Shown here piece by piece: positions 55,472 to 64,000 of a DNA stretch of 64,000 bases (position 1 is the first letter of the stretch; every line of letters starts with the position of its first letter). A program made the position numbers and the translations under genes. This DNA is from Paenibacillus sp. DCT19 (GTDB lineage Bacteria; Bacillota; Bacilli; Paenibacillales; Paenibacillaceae). Below the pieces are notes generated by a model. The model searched no databases. It was not told the origin of the DNA and worked only from the letters and a program-made list of their open reading frames with translations. The stretch spans positions 1,003,501-1,067,500 of the forward strand of contig NZ_CP029639.1 in NCBI RefSeq assembly GCF_003268635.1. Direction: 5' to 3'.

Positions 55472-56703
55472 TCAGGAGGATATGGAGGGAGCATCTGCTT
55501 GTTTCGTAACGGAACCTTTCAACCAGTGAGCACGCCATTTGGATTGCATAACCAGCACTAACAGCATGGATGCCGCAGCGATCAAACTGAGGATGACAAA
55601 GCCTGGCGTATACGATTGGTACGAGCTATACAGTTGGCCAAGAATGAGAGGCAGCGCATATCCGCCAAGTCCACCGGCTGCACCAACAATTCCGGTCATG
55701 AGTCCAATTTCATTGCCAAACCGTTGAGGAACCAGTTGGAACACCGAACCATTGCCGGCACCAAGACACATCATACCTAGGAATAACATTACGACAACCA
55801 CAGGAAGTGGAGGGATAAAGGAGACACCTACCAGCATGATACACGCTCCTGTATAGAGGAAGGTTAACATGCGTGTCCCGCCGAGTTTATCTGCCAGATA
55901 ACCGCCAACAGGTCGGAAGAAGCTGCCTGCAATAACGCAAAAGGTAGTGATATCTGCTGCACGAACAGGTGACAGTCCGTATTGAGTATTGAAAAAGATA
56001 GTCAGGTAGTTGCATAATCCAACGAAACCACCAAAGGTTACACAGTAGAATGCGCAGAACACCCAGGCATCTCTTTGCTTCAACAAGCTTCCGTATTGAG
56101 ATAGTTTCTTCGGTTCAGGGCGATTCGGGCTGTTACGGGCGAAGATGGAAAAGAGGATAAATACAATCACGATTGGGATAATCGCTAGACCAAATACAAC
56201 TTCCCAACTGCCAAAGTGCGTAGCTAACCGGTTAGCGAACAATGTAGCGAGCACTGTTCCACTATTCCCTGCGCCTGCGATCCCCATCGCAAGTCCTTGA
56301 TGTTCCTTAGGATACCACTGTCCTGCAAGCGGCAACGCTGCTGCGAATGAAGCGCCTGCTACACCGAGCAGAAGTGCGACTACATATAACTGGCTTAGTG
56401 ATTCTACCCATAACCAGCCTAATAATAAGGGATAATGGTGACAATCATACCAATCTGAGCCGTTCGTTTCGGGCCAATATAATCGGACATAAATCCGAGT
56501 ACAAGTCGAAGAATCGAGCCGCCCAGAATAGGGAGTGCCACGAGATTAGCCTTCTCCAGGGGAGTCATTGGATAGTCCAAGGCAATGACAACGGCCAGTG
56601 GACCAAGCATACCCCAGATCATAAAGCTGATATCAAAATACAAAAATGCGCCAAAGAGGGTAGGCTTATGCCCGCTTTTCCAAAAACTTTTGCTCTCCAT
56701 CAT
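55472..56703 (-). CDS. narK: Nitrate/nitrite MFS transporter NarK/NasA type (frameshifted)
   Basis: A transporter of about 410 residues when repaired, taking up nitrate for the assimilatory pathway next door. Twelve helices; the nitrate signature regions 'GNSGTVLATLFANRLA' and 'GAAGGLGGYALPLILGQLY' of the NNP family are present. The shift is near 56427: 'GMIVTIIP' should continue 'LLLGWLWVESL', and one T on the coding strand repairs it. GAGGAG lies nine bases before ATG 56703. It is divergent from nasB, with an ANTAR-type leader and terminator in its 5' untranslated region. Confidence 0.9.
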
Positions 56704-56762
56704 CCATCATCGCTCCTCATCCAATTGAAAGTATTTCTTACACGTGGTGTGTAATCCAATAG

Positions 56763-56806
56763 AAAAAGGCCACAAATCGTCCAATTCATTGAACGATTTG
56801 CGGCCT
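56763..56806 (-). terminator. Leader terminator (attenuator) of narK
   Basis: On the minus strand GGCCgCAAATCGT pairs with ACGATTTGtGGCC, followed by TTTTTC, ending 60 bases before the narK start. It stands in the leader, after two ANTAR-type hairpins, so it is expected to be controlled. Confidence 0.8.
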
Positions 56807-56822
56807 CTTTGCCGACTGGCGT

Positions 56823-56838
56823 AACACGTCATTGTGTT
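56823..56838 (-). promoter_or_regulatory. ANTAR-type hairpin P2 in the narK leader
   Basis: Minus strand: AACAC, six-base loop AATGAC, GTGTT. Loop has A1 and G4. A further GCG/CGC pairing extends the stem below a small internal loop. Confidence 0.7.
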
Positions 56839-56853
56839 TCCGCACCCGATAGG

Positions 56854-56869
56854 ATCACAGCACTGTGAT
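56854..56869 (-). promoter_or_regulatory. ANTAR-type hairpin P1 in the narK leader
   Basis: Minus strand: ATCAC, six-base loop AGTGCT, GTGAT. Loop has A1 and G4. It lies 15 bases before P2. Confidence 0.7.
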
Positions 56870-56902
56870 TTTGATTCAAATTATAAAAAAGGATTTTGAG
56901 TA

Positions 56903-56919
56903 TGTCAACAAAAATTACA
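56903..56919. promoter_or_regulatory. GlnR/TnrA box 1
   Basis: TGTCA-N7-TTACA, an exact match to TGTNA-N7-TNACA. It is centred 62 bases from box 2 and lies on the narK side, where it may govern narK or act as a distal site for nasB. Confidence 0.7.
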
Positions 56920-56964
56920 TGTAATTTAAAATAACCTAATTTTCAATGCTTTATCTTCTTTTTA

Positions 56965-56981
56965 TGTTAATTTTGTTGACA
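56965..56981. promoter_or_regulatory. GlnR/TnrA box 2
   Basis: TGTTA-N7-TGACA, an exact match to TGTNA-N7-TNACA. Its right half overlaps the nasB -35 hexamer, a position expected to repress or modulate nasB in response to nitrogen status. Confidence 0.75.
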
Positions 56982-57004
56982 CCATTTAAATTTTAACTTA
57001 ATCT
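56976..57004 (+). promoter_or_regulatory. nasB promoter
   Basis: Consensus -35 TTGACA (56976-56981), 17-base spacer, -10 TAATCT (56999-57004). Transcription would start near 57011, giving a leader of about 117 bases. Confidence 0.65.
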
Positions 57005-57018
57005 GAATCTAATATGAA

Positions 57019-57038
57019 TTCACACAATGGCGTGTGAA
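57019..57038 (+). promoter_or_regulatory. ANTAR-type hairpin P1 in the nasB leader
   Basis: TTCACAC, six-base loop AATGGC, GTGTGAA; a perfect 7-bp stem whose loop has A1 and G4. Confidence 0.75.
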
Positions 57039-57042
57039 ATTC

Positions 57043-57066
57043 CGGAGGCAACGGTGCCCTTTTCCG
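57043..57066 (+). promoter_or_regulatory. ANTAR-type hairpin P2 in the nasB leader
   Basis: GGC, six-base loop AACGGT (A1, G4), GCC, extended by CGGA/TCCG across a bulge. Its 3' side shares bases 57057-57065 with the terminator stem, so the two structures exclude each other. Confidence 0.65.
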
Positions 57067-57098
57067 AATGATGGAGAAGGGATTTTTCTGTTTTTTTA
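57057..57098 (+). terminator. Leader terminator (attenuator) of nasBC
   Basis: CCCTTTTCC/GGAGAAGGG stem (9 bp, one wobble), seven-base loop, then a T-rich tail with seven T. It ends 30 bases before nasB. Confidence 0.8.
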
Positions 57099-57127
57099 TC
57101 AGCGTGTGAACGAGTAGGGGGTAGCTC

Positions 57128-59385
57128 ATGGATAAAAAGAAGCTGGTGGTCATCGGAAATGGTATGGCTGGCGTGAAGTGTATCGAGGAGATCATCGCCA
57201 TTGCTCCGGATACGTATGACATTGTGATTTATGGTAATGAGCCAAGGCCTAACTATAACCGGATTATGCTGTCCAAAGTTCTGCAAGGTGAGCATACGGT
57301 GCAGGATATCATACTTAACGATTGGAGTTGGTATGAACAGCATGGGATCCGGCTTCATACAGGCGAGACGGTTACTAGAATCAACACGCAGACGAAAGAT
57401 GTAGAGACGGCATCTGGAATGACGGAATCTTATGACATCCTGATCCTAGCAACAGGTTCATCTCCATTCATTCCACCGATTCCAGGTGTAGATAAAGAGA
57501 GAGTGATGTCATTTCGAACAGTGGATGACTGTACGCGTATGGCTCAATACTCGAAACAATACGGCAAGGCCGCTGTTATTGGTGGTGGCTTGCTTGGACT
57601 AGAGGCTGCTCGAGGGCTTCTGCATCTTGGCATGGATGCGGTTGTTGTTCATAACGCACCGTTTATTATGAACCGTCAATTGGATGCTCAAGCCGCGGAT
57701 ATGTTACAGCGGGAACTGGAGAGTCAAGGAATGAAGTTCCTTCTATCGAAGAATACGCAGAAAATTGTGGGCAGATCGCAGGCTCAAGGTCTGGCTTTTA
57801 CGGATGGTTCGAGGCTAGACGCGGATGTGGTGATCGTGGCTGTAGGTATTCGCCCTAATGTTGAATTAGCTAGACGGAGTGGAATATATACCAATCGTGC
57901 CATTGTTGTTGATGACTTTATGCGTACCAGTGTTCAAGATGTATACGCGGTGGGTGAATGTGCGGAGCATCGGGGGATCAGTTATGGACTTGTGGCTCCA
58001 TTATTTGAACAAGGGAAGGTTCTAGCTCGTACGTTATGCCAGCAGGAAACAGGAGCGTATGCAGGCTCAATCCCGTATTCACAACTGAAAGTATCCGGTG
58101 TGGATGTCTTCTCCGCAGGTGACATTAGCGGTGAAGGCATGCAGACAGCCGTGCAGATGCTGGATGGTGTTCAGGGAACCTATAAGAAGGTGCTTATGCA
58201 AGCAGGCAAGGTTCGAGGCGCTATTTTGTTCGGGGATACGACGGAAGGAACGGGATTACTCAGTCTTGTTCAACGGGGGCTGACGTAGCTGAGTTGCGAC
58301 CACGTGATGGAGAACCTGATCCGGCGGAAAAAGCGGCTGTAGCATTACCTGCACAAGACACGGTATGTGCTTGCAACAATGTTAGCAAATCGGCGATTAT
58401 GCAGGCAATTCAAGAGCATGGGTTACAGAATGCCGATCAGGTTAAGGAGCGAACGAAAGCATCAGGCTCATGTGGTGGATGTCGTCCGATGGTCGTAGCT
58501 CTGGTGAAGCACACACATAATCTCCAGAAGAACGGTAAAGGTGCGAGTACTGCTGTGGATACCCAAGAGGCTCAGGCGGAGCTAGCGGTATGTGGTTGTA
58601 CAACACTGGGACATGATGGACTCAAGAGCGCGATGGAAGAGATGTACCGTGAGCAATTTTCTTCAGTTGGGTTAATATTGGATACTCAACGTGCAACCGA
58701 TTGGGAGTCAGAGAAGAATGCATTGCTGCAAAAACTGAGCTGGGAAACAGCATCGGGATGTGAGGTTTGCGAACCAGTACTTCGTTATTATGCACAAGTA
58801 CTAACACGCGGAGCTACGGGCATGGACTTTAAACCTGAATGGGGTGTTTACGGGGCAGAGCAAGCTCATGGAACTACGGTGTACAGTGATGACATTATGT
58901 ATGATGCTCTTTCGGGGTCTGATGCGAGTGGACTCTTGACGGATCGACTTCGCCTGGCATGGAGAGGTATGGCGATGCCTGCTCCAGTTAGGATTGCAGT
59001 AGCTGCAAGGATGGGGTCACCTCTTAGTCCTGTTGTTCAAGATCTAGGTCTGCAAGCTTCTCCGGCTGGTTGGGAGGTATATGTTGGCGGGCATGCAGAG
59101 CATCCGGTAAAGCAAGGTGGGTTGTTGGGGCTTGCGGAATCGGTGGAGGATGCGGTGAGACTGGGCTCGGCGTGTCTCCAGTGGTATCGCCAGACAGCAC
59201 GGTTTGACGAACCGATGTGGGCGTGGTCGGAGAGGCTAGGATTCATGTCGATTCGAGAGACGCTGCTGGATTATCAGTTGCAGGGCGAGCTGGTGAACAG
59301 AAAGAACGCCGAGATGGCGAGTGCATCATATGCTCGGGACGTAGTTTTATCAGATGGAAGGACGGCTGTGCAAGGTCAGAAATGA
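57128..59385 (+). CDS. nasB: Assimilatory nitrate reductase electron-transfer subunit NasB (frameshifted)
   Basis: A flavoprotein of about 752 residues when repaired that passes electrons from NAD(P)H to the nitrate reductase catalytic subunit. The FAD-binding fold starts 'VVIGNGMAGVKC', with the NAD site 'AAVIGGGLLGLEAARG' and the conserved 'VYAVGECAEH'. After the oxidoreductase part come two BFD-type [2Fe-2S] regions: 'CACNNVSKSAI...CGGC' and 'CGCTTLGHDGL...CEVC'. The frame breaks at the five-G run 58275-58279: 'SLVQRG' should pass to 'ADVAELRPRDG', and one G repairs it. The order nasB-nasC and length fit the Bacillus proteins. Confidence 0.88.
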
Positions 59386-59415
59386 TGTGAACTATCATTT
59401 TAGTGGAATGGCGGG

Positions 59416-61550
59416 ATGAGGATGACACCATCTATGAATGCGGAGAAGACAGCTTCAATGCTCCAGGTACAGGAAACGCAGTGTCCCTATTGCAGTGTGC
59501 AATGTAAGATGACGGTGCGTGAAGTTGCTAGGTCGGTTACAGGTGAACGTCGAGCGGAATACATCGTCGAAGGGGTTCCGAATAAAGCTTCACAAGGACG
59601 GCTGTGCGTCAAAGGCATGAATGCACATCAACACGCACTTAGCAAAGAACGTTTGTTGCATCCACTAATCCGTCGGAACGGTGAGCTTGTAACCAGCTCA
59701 TGGAGCGAGGTAACCCAGTTCATATCGGAACGGTTCAGCCATCTGCAAGAGAGTTATGGAGCAGACACACTTGGCGTGTATGGTGGGGGCTCTCTTACCA
59801 ATGAGACGGCTTATTTGCTCGGCAAATTCGCAAGGATTGGTTTAGGAACGAAGTACATCGACTATAACGGACGGTTCTGTATGTCGGCAGCGGCTTCGGC
59901 TGGCAGTAAGGTGTTTGGCATGGATCGGGGACTAACGTTTCGTTTATCGGACATTCCGCTCGCACGTTGTATTGTGCTGGCCGGTACCAATATTGCCGAA
60001 TGTCAGCCTACACTCCTTCCTTACTTTAATGAGGCAAAAGAGAATGGGGCATTTATTATCGTGATTGATCCACGCAAGACTGCAACTGCAGCGATCGCCG
60101 ACCTCCATTTACAGATTAAACCGGGAATGGATGCGTTGTTGGCAGATATCATGATGAAACTAATTATAGATGCAGGCGATGTAGATCATCATTTTATAGG
60201 GGATCGAACTCACGGATTTGAACAGTTACAGCAGGAACTGGCGGAGATGGATATGGAGCAGGCCGCCGCCAAGTGTGGGATTCAACTTGAACAGATTCGT
60301 CAGGCTGCACTTGCTTATGGTCAGGCGGATACCGCAATGGTTATGACTGCCCGTGGGGTTGAACAACAGACCGATGGACATATGGCGGTTCGGCATTTTC
60401 TTAATCTGGTGCTGGCGACAGGCAATATTGGTAAACCCGGCTGTGGTTATGGCGCAATCACTGGTCAGGGTAACGGTCAGGGGGTCGCGAGCATGGTCAG
60501 AAAGCCGATCAATTACCAGGTTATCGTTCAATCGAGAATGAACAAGATCGTGCCTATGTTGCATCCGTGTGGGGCGTAGACCCAGTGAGTTTGCCGGGAA
60601 AAGGGGTCTCTGCCTATGAAATGATGGAACTGGTTCATGATCAGAAGATTCGTGGTCTATTCGTCATGGGGTCGAACCCAGTTGTATCCAATCCGAATGT
60701 ACGCTTGGTGGAAGAAGGTCTGCGTAAGCTGGATTTTCTAGTCGTGGCAGATATGTTTCTCTCCGATACAGCGCGGATGGCTGATGTGGTGCTACCCGTT
60801 ACGGCGTATTTGGAGAATGAAGGAACCTTAACGAATCTGGAAGGCCGTGTTCTTCTTCGTGAGCAAGGCATACCAGCACCGGGTGAGGCGCTTCATGATT
60901 GGGACATCTTATGTCGCATCGCTGTGGAGATGGGCAAGGCTTCGTATTTTCAATTCCAGTCTGCCGAGGAAATCTTCAATGAACTGCGAGAAGCCAGCCG
61001 GGGAGGAATTGCTGATTATTATGGAATCACGTATGAACGTCTACGTCACGAAAAAGGAATCTACTGGCCTTGTCCGTCACTGGAGACCACAGGCGAAGGA
61101 TTAGTATTTGCTGAACGCTTTGCTCACGCGGACGGCAGAGCTTCCTTTACCGCTGAAGCGAGTCCGGGTTGGGATGAAGTATCCCGAGAATTTCCTCTAA
61201 TTCTTACGAATGGACGTGTGCTTCCGCATTATCTTACCGGCGTACAGACGCATCGAAGCCCGACGCTTGAAGCTCGCGAGCTGGAGAACTTTGTTGAGCT
61301 TCATCCGGCTACGGCTGCCCGTCATCGTATTCGGGATGGTGAATGGGTGGAGGTTCAATCCGTGTATGGCAGTTTCTCGGTACGAAGCAGGGTGAAGGAG
61401 CATATCCGTGAAGATACGTTGTTTGTACCGATGCACTGGGGCGGCATTCAGAATGTGAACAGAGCTACAAGACCTGAGCTGGATCCGTATTGTCGTATGC
61501 CTGGCTTCAAGACGGCTGCCGTAACGATCCGTCCTTTGCGTTTGGTATGA
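59416..61550 (+). CDS. nasC: Assimilatory nitrate reductase catalytic subunit NasC (frameshifted)
   Basis: A molybdopterin oxidoreductase of about 711 residues when repaired that reduces nitrate to nitrite in the cytoplasm. The N-terminal [4Fe-4S] motif is 'CPYCSVQC' with the distal Cys in 'GRLCVKG', as in Nas and other DMSO-reductase-family enzymes. 'LPVTAYLENEGTLTNLEGRV' and 'LILTNGRVLPHYLTGVQTHRSP' (in parts) are typical of the cofactor-binding domains. The frame breaks at the five-G run 60480-60484: 'TGQGNGQG' should continue 'GREHGQKADQLPGYR'. The start codon is uncertain among ATG 59416, 59422 and 59431. No nitrite reductase gene lies within the window. Confidence 0.9.
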
Positions 61551-61576
61551 TATACACTTTTGTGTAAATGAAGTGG

Positions 61577-61613
61577 AGGTTTCCTCGTAAAGAGGGGACC
61601 TTCTTTATTTTTG
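61577..61613 (+). terminator. Terminator of the nasBC operon
   Basis: AGGTttCCTC/GAGGggACCT stem with G-T pairs, then TTCTTTATTTTT. Confidence 0.75.
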
Positions 61614-61829
61614 CTATGATTGTGAGGTAGTTCATAGGTTTCATATAAAACATGAGAAATGACTCATGTATGTGAAGAAAGATTTGGTTATCATACTAAA
61701 TAGGGGCACATATGTACGTATTATTTTGCTTTTGATAAAGTAGACTCGTAATCTAGTTCCGTAATTGGCACTCAAGGACAGATCAATGAGATAATGGATA
61801 TATTTAATAGATAGGAAGGGGGAGGTGGA

Positions 61830-62249
61830 GTGAATGTATGGGTCACAGTCAAGAGTCTGGGCAAACGAAAGCCTGCTCTCGCCAAACAAGCTACCGAACT
61901 TCCGGAAACAACGGGCACGCTGAGACAACTTATTAGCAATATGGTTACGCTGCAAATACAGGCGCTTGAGGATAAGAAAAGCCAAGTAGAATGGCTCGCA
62001 TACCTCATGCCTGAAGAGATTGAATCCCAGAGAGCCGCGGGGAAAGTGGGCTTTGGGGCGATTAATCATGAAGGTGTTCCTGAATTGCAGCAGGCGATTG
62101 AAACGGCCGTGTTAGCACATGAAGATGGTTTATATAAAGTGTTTGTTAATGAAGAAGAAGTACATCAGTTGGATGAACCGTTAACGCTGCGTGAGGGTGA
62201 TGAACTGGTCTTTATCCGCTTTACCATGCTAGCAGGTCGTTTGTGGTAG
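61830..62249 (+). CDS. Conserved hypothetical protein
   Basis: A 139-residue soluble protein starting from GTG 61830 with a strong GGGGGAGG site. The C-terminal part 'LYKVFVNEEEVHQLDEPLTLREGDELVFIRFTMLAGRLW' (in parts) reads like the closing strands of a beta-grasp fold, as in MoaD/ThiS or 2Fe-2S proteins, but the terminal Gly-Gly and cysteines are absent. It lies 25 bases before the large gene that follows and is almost certainly co-transcribed. I do not recognise a named family. Confidence 0.65.
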   Translation: MNVWVTVKSLGKRKPALAKQATELPETTGTLRQLISNMVTLQIQALEDKKSQVEWLAYLMPEEIESQRAAGKVGFGAINHEGVPELQQAIETAVLAHEDGLYKVFVNEEEVHQLDEPLTLREGDELVFIRFTMLAGRLW

Positions 62250-62274
62250 GACGTATCTAAAGGAGGAGAATTGC

Positions 62275-64000
62275 ATGAATCAGCAAGAGCAGGAACAGGT
62301 ATATCTGAATGGGTTACGGGAAAAGGCAGCATCTTTGCCAGAAGAACAGCATGAACTAGCAACTTATGTTGTAGAACTGGCTGGGTTGGGTTATTTGCGT
62401 GAAGACGAAAAACTCTATTTAAATATGCGACATACATTACTACAACTGGCGGCAGACACTGGTCGTCCATTGTTCCAGCCTATTCTAGACATACTGGATC
62501 ATGTGGCAAGTGAGCAACTATATGCACGGTTCCGTTATATTGCGGAGCAAGCACCGAAGTATCCATACAGCAATAACTATGAACGCAGACCGTTCCGTAC
62601 AGCTGATCCTGTACTGCATATGGGTCAAGTATTACGCAAGCTAGTTGGGCTGTTCCGTATGGAGATTCGCTCATTCTCTCTGACCGAGTATGTGTCACTT
62701 CGTGAATACAAGTTCGATTACCAATACGAAATCCGATGGGTGCTCCCCGATTGTATTGCTTATGAGCTGGATCATGATAACGGCGAGATGAAGCAGGCAT
62801 TACATGACATCATCTATGGAGACAACCAGAACGCACTGTTAAGCGGCGAGATGATCAAAGGCATTGTACTGAGTAACCAGGCCGAAGCGTATCAGATGGT
62901 GGGTGAACTACTGGTTGCTGCAAGACTGCAGGAGGGACTGCGGCAGAGTATCGTTGAGCGTATGGATGAAGGTACGATTGAGGCTTATATATACATATTA
63001 AAAATTATCATCGACAACAATCTGATCCGGTTCAGCTCGGTGGTGCGTGCACTTGCTGTCTGGACAGGTATTGGTATTGAGGCGGCGAATCAGCGCGTTG
63101 CGACCCAACTCATAACGCAGGCTTACGAGGCTCTTGTTGATTCTGAAGTACGCGCAGCATGGCAACTGGAGGATAACGCGAATAAGCTGTTTATTAGTCT
63201 CTGGGCTACCGCAGTAATTGAAGAGAATGAACTGGGAGCTAAGGTGATCCAGATCATGGATCAAGGCCAACTATATCAACAAATTGTGGCTCAATATGTG
63301 CTTGCGAACAGCCAGAACCGAGAGCTTCGATTGATTCTGGCGCGTCAGTATCTTGGCGGACATGACACGGAACTCATGCACTGGATTGTTCAAAATTACG
63401 ATGCGATGTACACCTATGATTGGGGTCGTTTTGACGATGGAGACCAACAGCGTAGGGTGCATGTCTGGCCACTTCCTGTATTTTCAGATAAAGCTGTACG
63501 GCGACGGGATTTTGACATATTCAAGCAGATGTTAGAATTCATTCCTCAGGCAGGAGCAGGAGGGCCTTCAGGCGTTCTTGATTTTGTTCATTATCGCATT
63601 GATGTGGATGATGTTGTGAAGAAAATGCTCTATCTAACAGCGTACGATATGGACTCGGAATGGATTAGTGAAGTGGTTGTGTTAAAAGACAAGCTCAGCC
63701 CCGATCTGAGAGGGGAGCTTCTAACTTTATTTTTACAAGATCCGAATCAGGAGGTTCAACGCCAGTTTATTCTCGATAGCTTATCGGATAAAAGTATGAC
63801 GAACCGTGAAAGTGCGCTAGTGAAGCTGAAGAAGCTTACCTTGACGACAGACGAAATGAAGCAACTGGAGGCTTTGCTCAAATTGAAGACTGGTTCACTA
63901 CGCCAGAAGGTTATACAGGTGCTGCTGCTTCAACCTGTAGATGAGCTTGAGAGTGCGTTGAAACGGCTTCTGACTGCCAAAGGTGAATTGCAGCGGCTAG
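62275..64000 (+). CDS. Large HEAT-repeat-like protein, probably DUF4132/DUF5724 family (3' partial)
   Basis: Reads open from ATG 62275 to the window end (575 codons), with AGGAGGAG upstream. The sequence is rich in helical repeats, for example 'LLTLFLQDPNQEVQRQFILDSL' in parts and 'KLKTGSLRQKVIQVLLLQP', resembling HEAT/ARM-like solenoids. Length and style match the very large DUF4132 (YehI/MolR-like) proteins of Bacilli, but the diagnostic C-terminal domain is beyond the window. The function of that family is unknown. It is paired with the small gene just upstream. Confidence 0.65.
   Translation, partial: MNQQEQEQVYLNGLREKAASLPEEQHELATYVVELAGLGYLREDEKLYLNMRHTLLQLAADTGRPLFQPILDILDHVASEQLYARFRYIAEQAPKYPYSNNYERRPFRTADPVLHMGQVLRKLVGLFRMEIRSFSLTEYVSLREYKFDYQYEIRWVLPDCIAYELDHDNGEMKQALHDIIYGDNQNALLSGEMIKGIVLSNQAEAYQMVGELLVAARLQEGLRQSIVERMDEGTIEAYIYILKIIIDNNLIRFSSVVRALAVWTGIGIEAANQRVATQLITQAYEALVDSEVRAAWQLEDNANKLFISLWATAVIEENELGAKVIQIMDQGQLYQQIVAQYVLANSQNRELRLILARQYLGGHDTELMHWIVQNYDAMYTYDWGRFDDGDQQRRVHVWPLPVFSDKAVRRRDFDIFKQMLEFIPQAGAGGPSGVLDFVHYRIDVDDVVKKMLYLTAYDMDSEWISEVVVLKDKLSPDLRGELLTLFLQDPNQEVQRQFILDSLSDKSMTNRESALVKLKKLTLTTDEMKQLEALLKLKTGSLRQKVIQVLLLQPVDELESALKRLLTAKGELQRL

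Noticed and set aside
12912..60484. Programmed -1 or +1 frameshifting as an explanation for the broken genes.
   Set aside because: No slippery heptamer with a downstream pseudoknot was seen, the families are not known to use it, and the shifts occur in unrelated genes at plain G runs.
1..64000. CRISPR arrays, prophage, transposase genes, tRNA and rRNA genes.
   Set aside because: No regularly spaced repeats, phage structural genes, transposase motifs or recognisable tRNA/rRNA segments were found on either strand.

Overview
The window looks like chromosome of a Paenibacillus-type Firmicute. This is an inference from strong AGGAGG-type ribosome sites, frequent GTG/TTG starts, moderate GC, a family-3 pectate lyase, a copper-amine-oxidase-N surface protein, the paired deoxynucleoside kinases, a YkoEDC-type thiamine-precursor transporter and a GlnR/TnrA-controlled nas locus. 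No rRNA, tRNA, CRISPR array, phage or transposase gene was seen.

Layout. 1-1.05 kb: end of a beta-glucoside-type PTS permease. 1.3-9.8 kb: housekeeping and small genes (effector-binding protein, SMI1-like protein, CBS protein, class B penicillin-binding protein, methyltransferase, VOC protein, three tiny basic proteins, and a TetR regulator with an MFS efflux pump). 9.9-19.7 kb: a signalling and export island. Two paralogous lipoproteins flank an ABC-2 transporter, two AgrC-like kinases with nearly identical cytoplasmic halves, and one LytTR response regulator. The operon start carries LytTR-type direct repeats, and two MITE-like elements sit between transporter and kinases. 20-23 kb: dgk-dck, a membrane protein and a MerR/TipA-like regulator. 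23.4-31.3 kb: an Opp/Dpp peptide transporter with an amidohydrolase and an opposing dipeptidase. 31.7-34.4 kb: thiM-thiD-thiE behind a TPP riboswitch; thiE is extremely GC-rich. 34.6-37.6 kb: radical SAM protein, pectate lyase, surface protein. 37.7-41.1 kb: second TPP riboswitch and ykoEDC. 41.2-46.1 kb: PQQ-like lipoprotein and a metNIQ-type transporter. 46.4-53.9 kb: chemoreceptor, PAS protein, a LytS-type hybrid kinase, an OmpR-type regulator and an XRE/MmyB-type regulator. 54-55.3 kb: a FabF-like ketosynthase. 55.5-61.6 kb: divergent narK and nasB-nasC. 61.8-64 kb: an unknown protein and the start of a very large protein.

The most informative locus is the narK/nasBC intergenic region. 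Two exact GlnR/TnrA-type boxes lie between the genes, one of them over the nasB -35 hexamer. Each divergent leader also carries two small hairpins with six-base loops that have A at position 1 and G at position 4, followed by an intrinsic terminator. This is the architecture of ANTAR-protein antitermination, so nitrate assimilation here appears to be controlled at initiation and again at elongation in both directions.

Caution on sequence quality. Nine genes are interrupted by twelve frameshifts. Each is repaired by restoring a single base, and most are at runs of G (or C) at sites where the family is normally continuous. This suggests base-calling undercounts rather than real gene decay. These genes are reported as single features spanning the shift.
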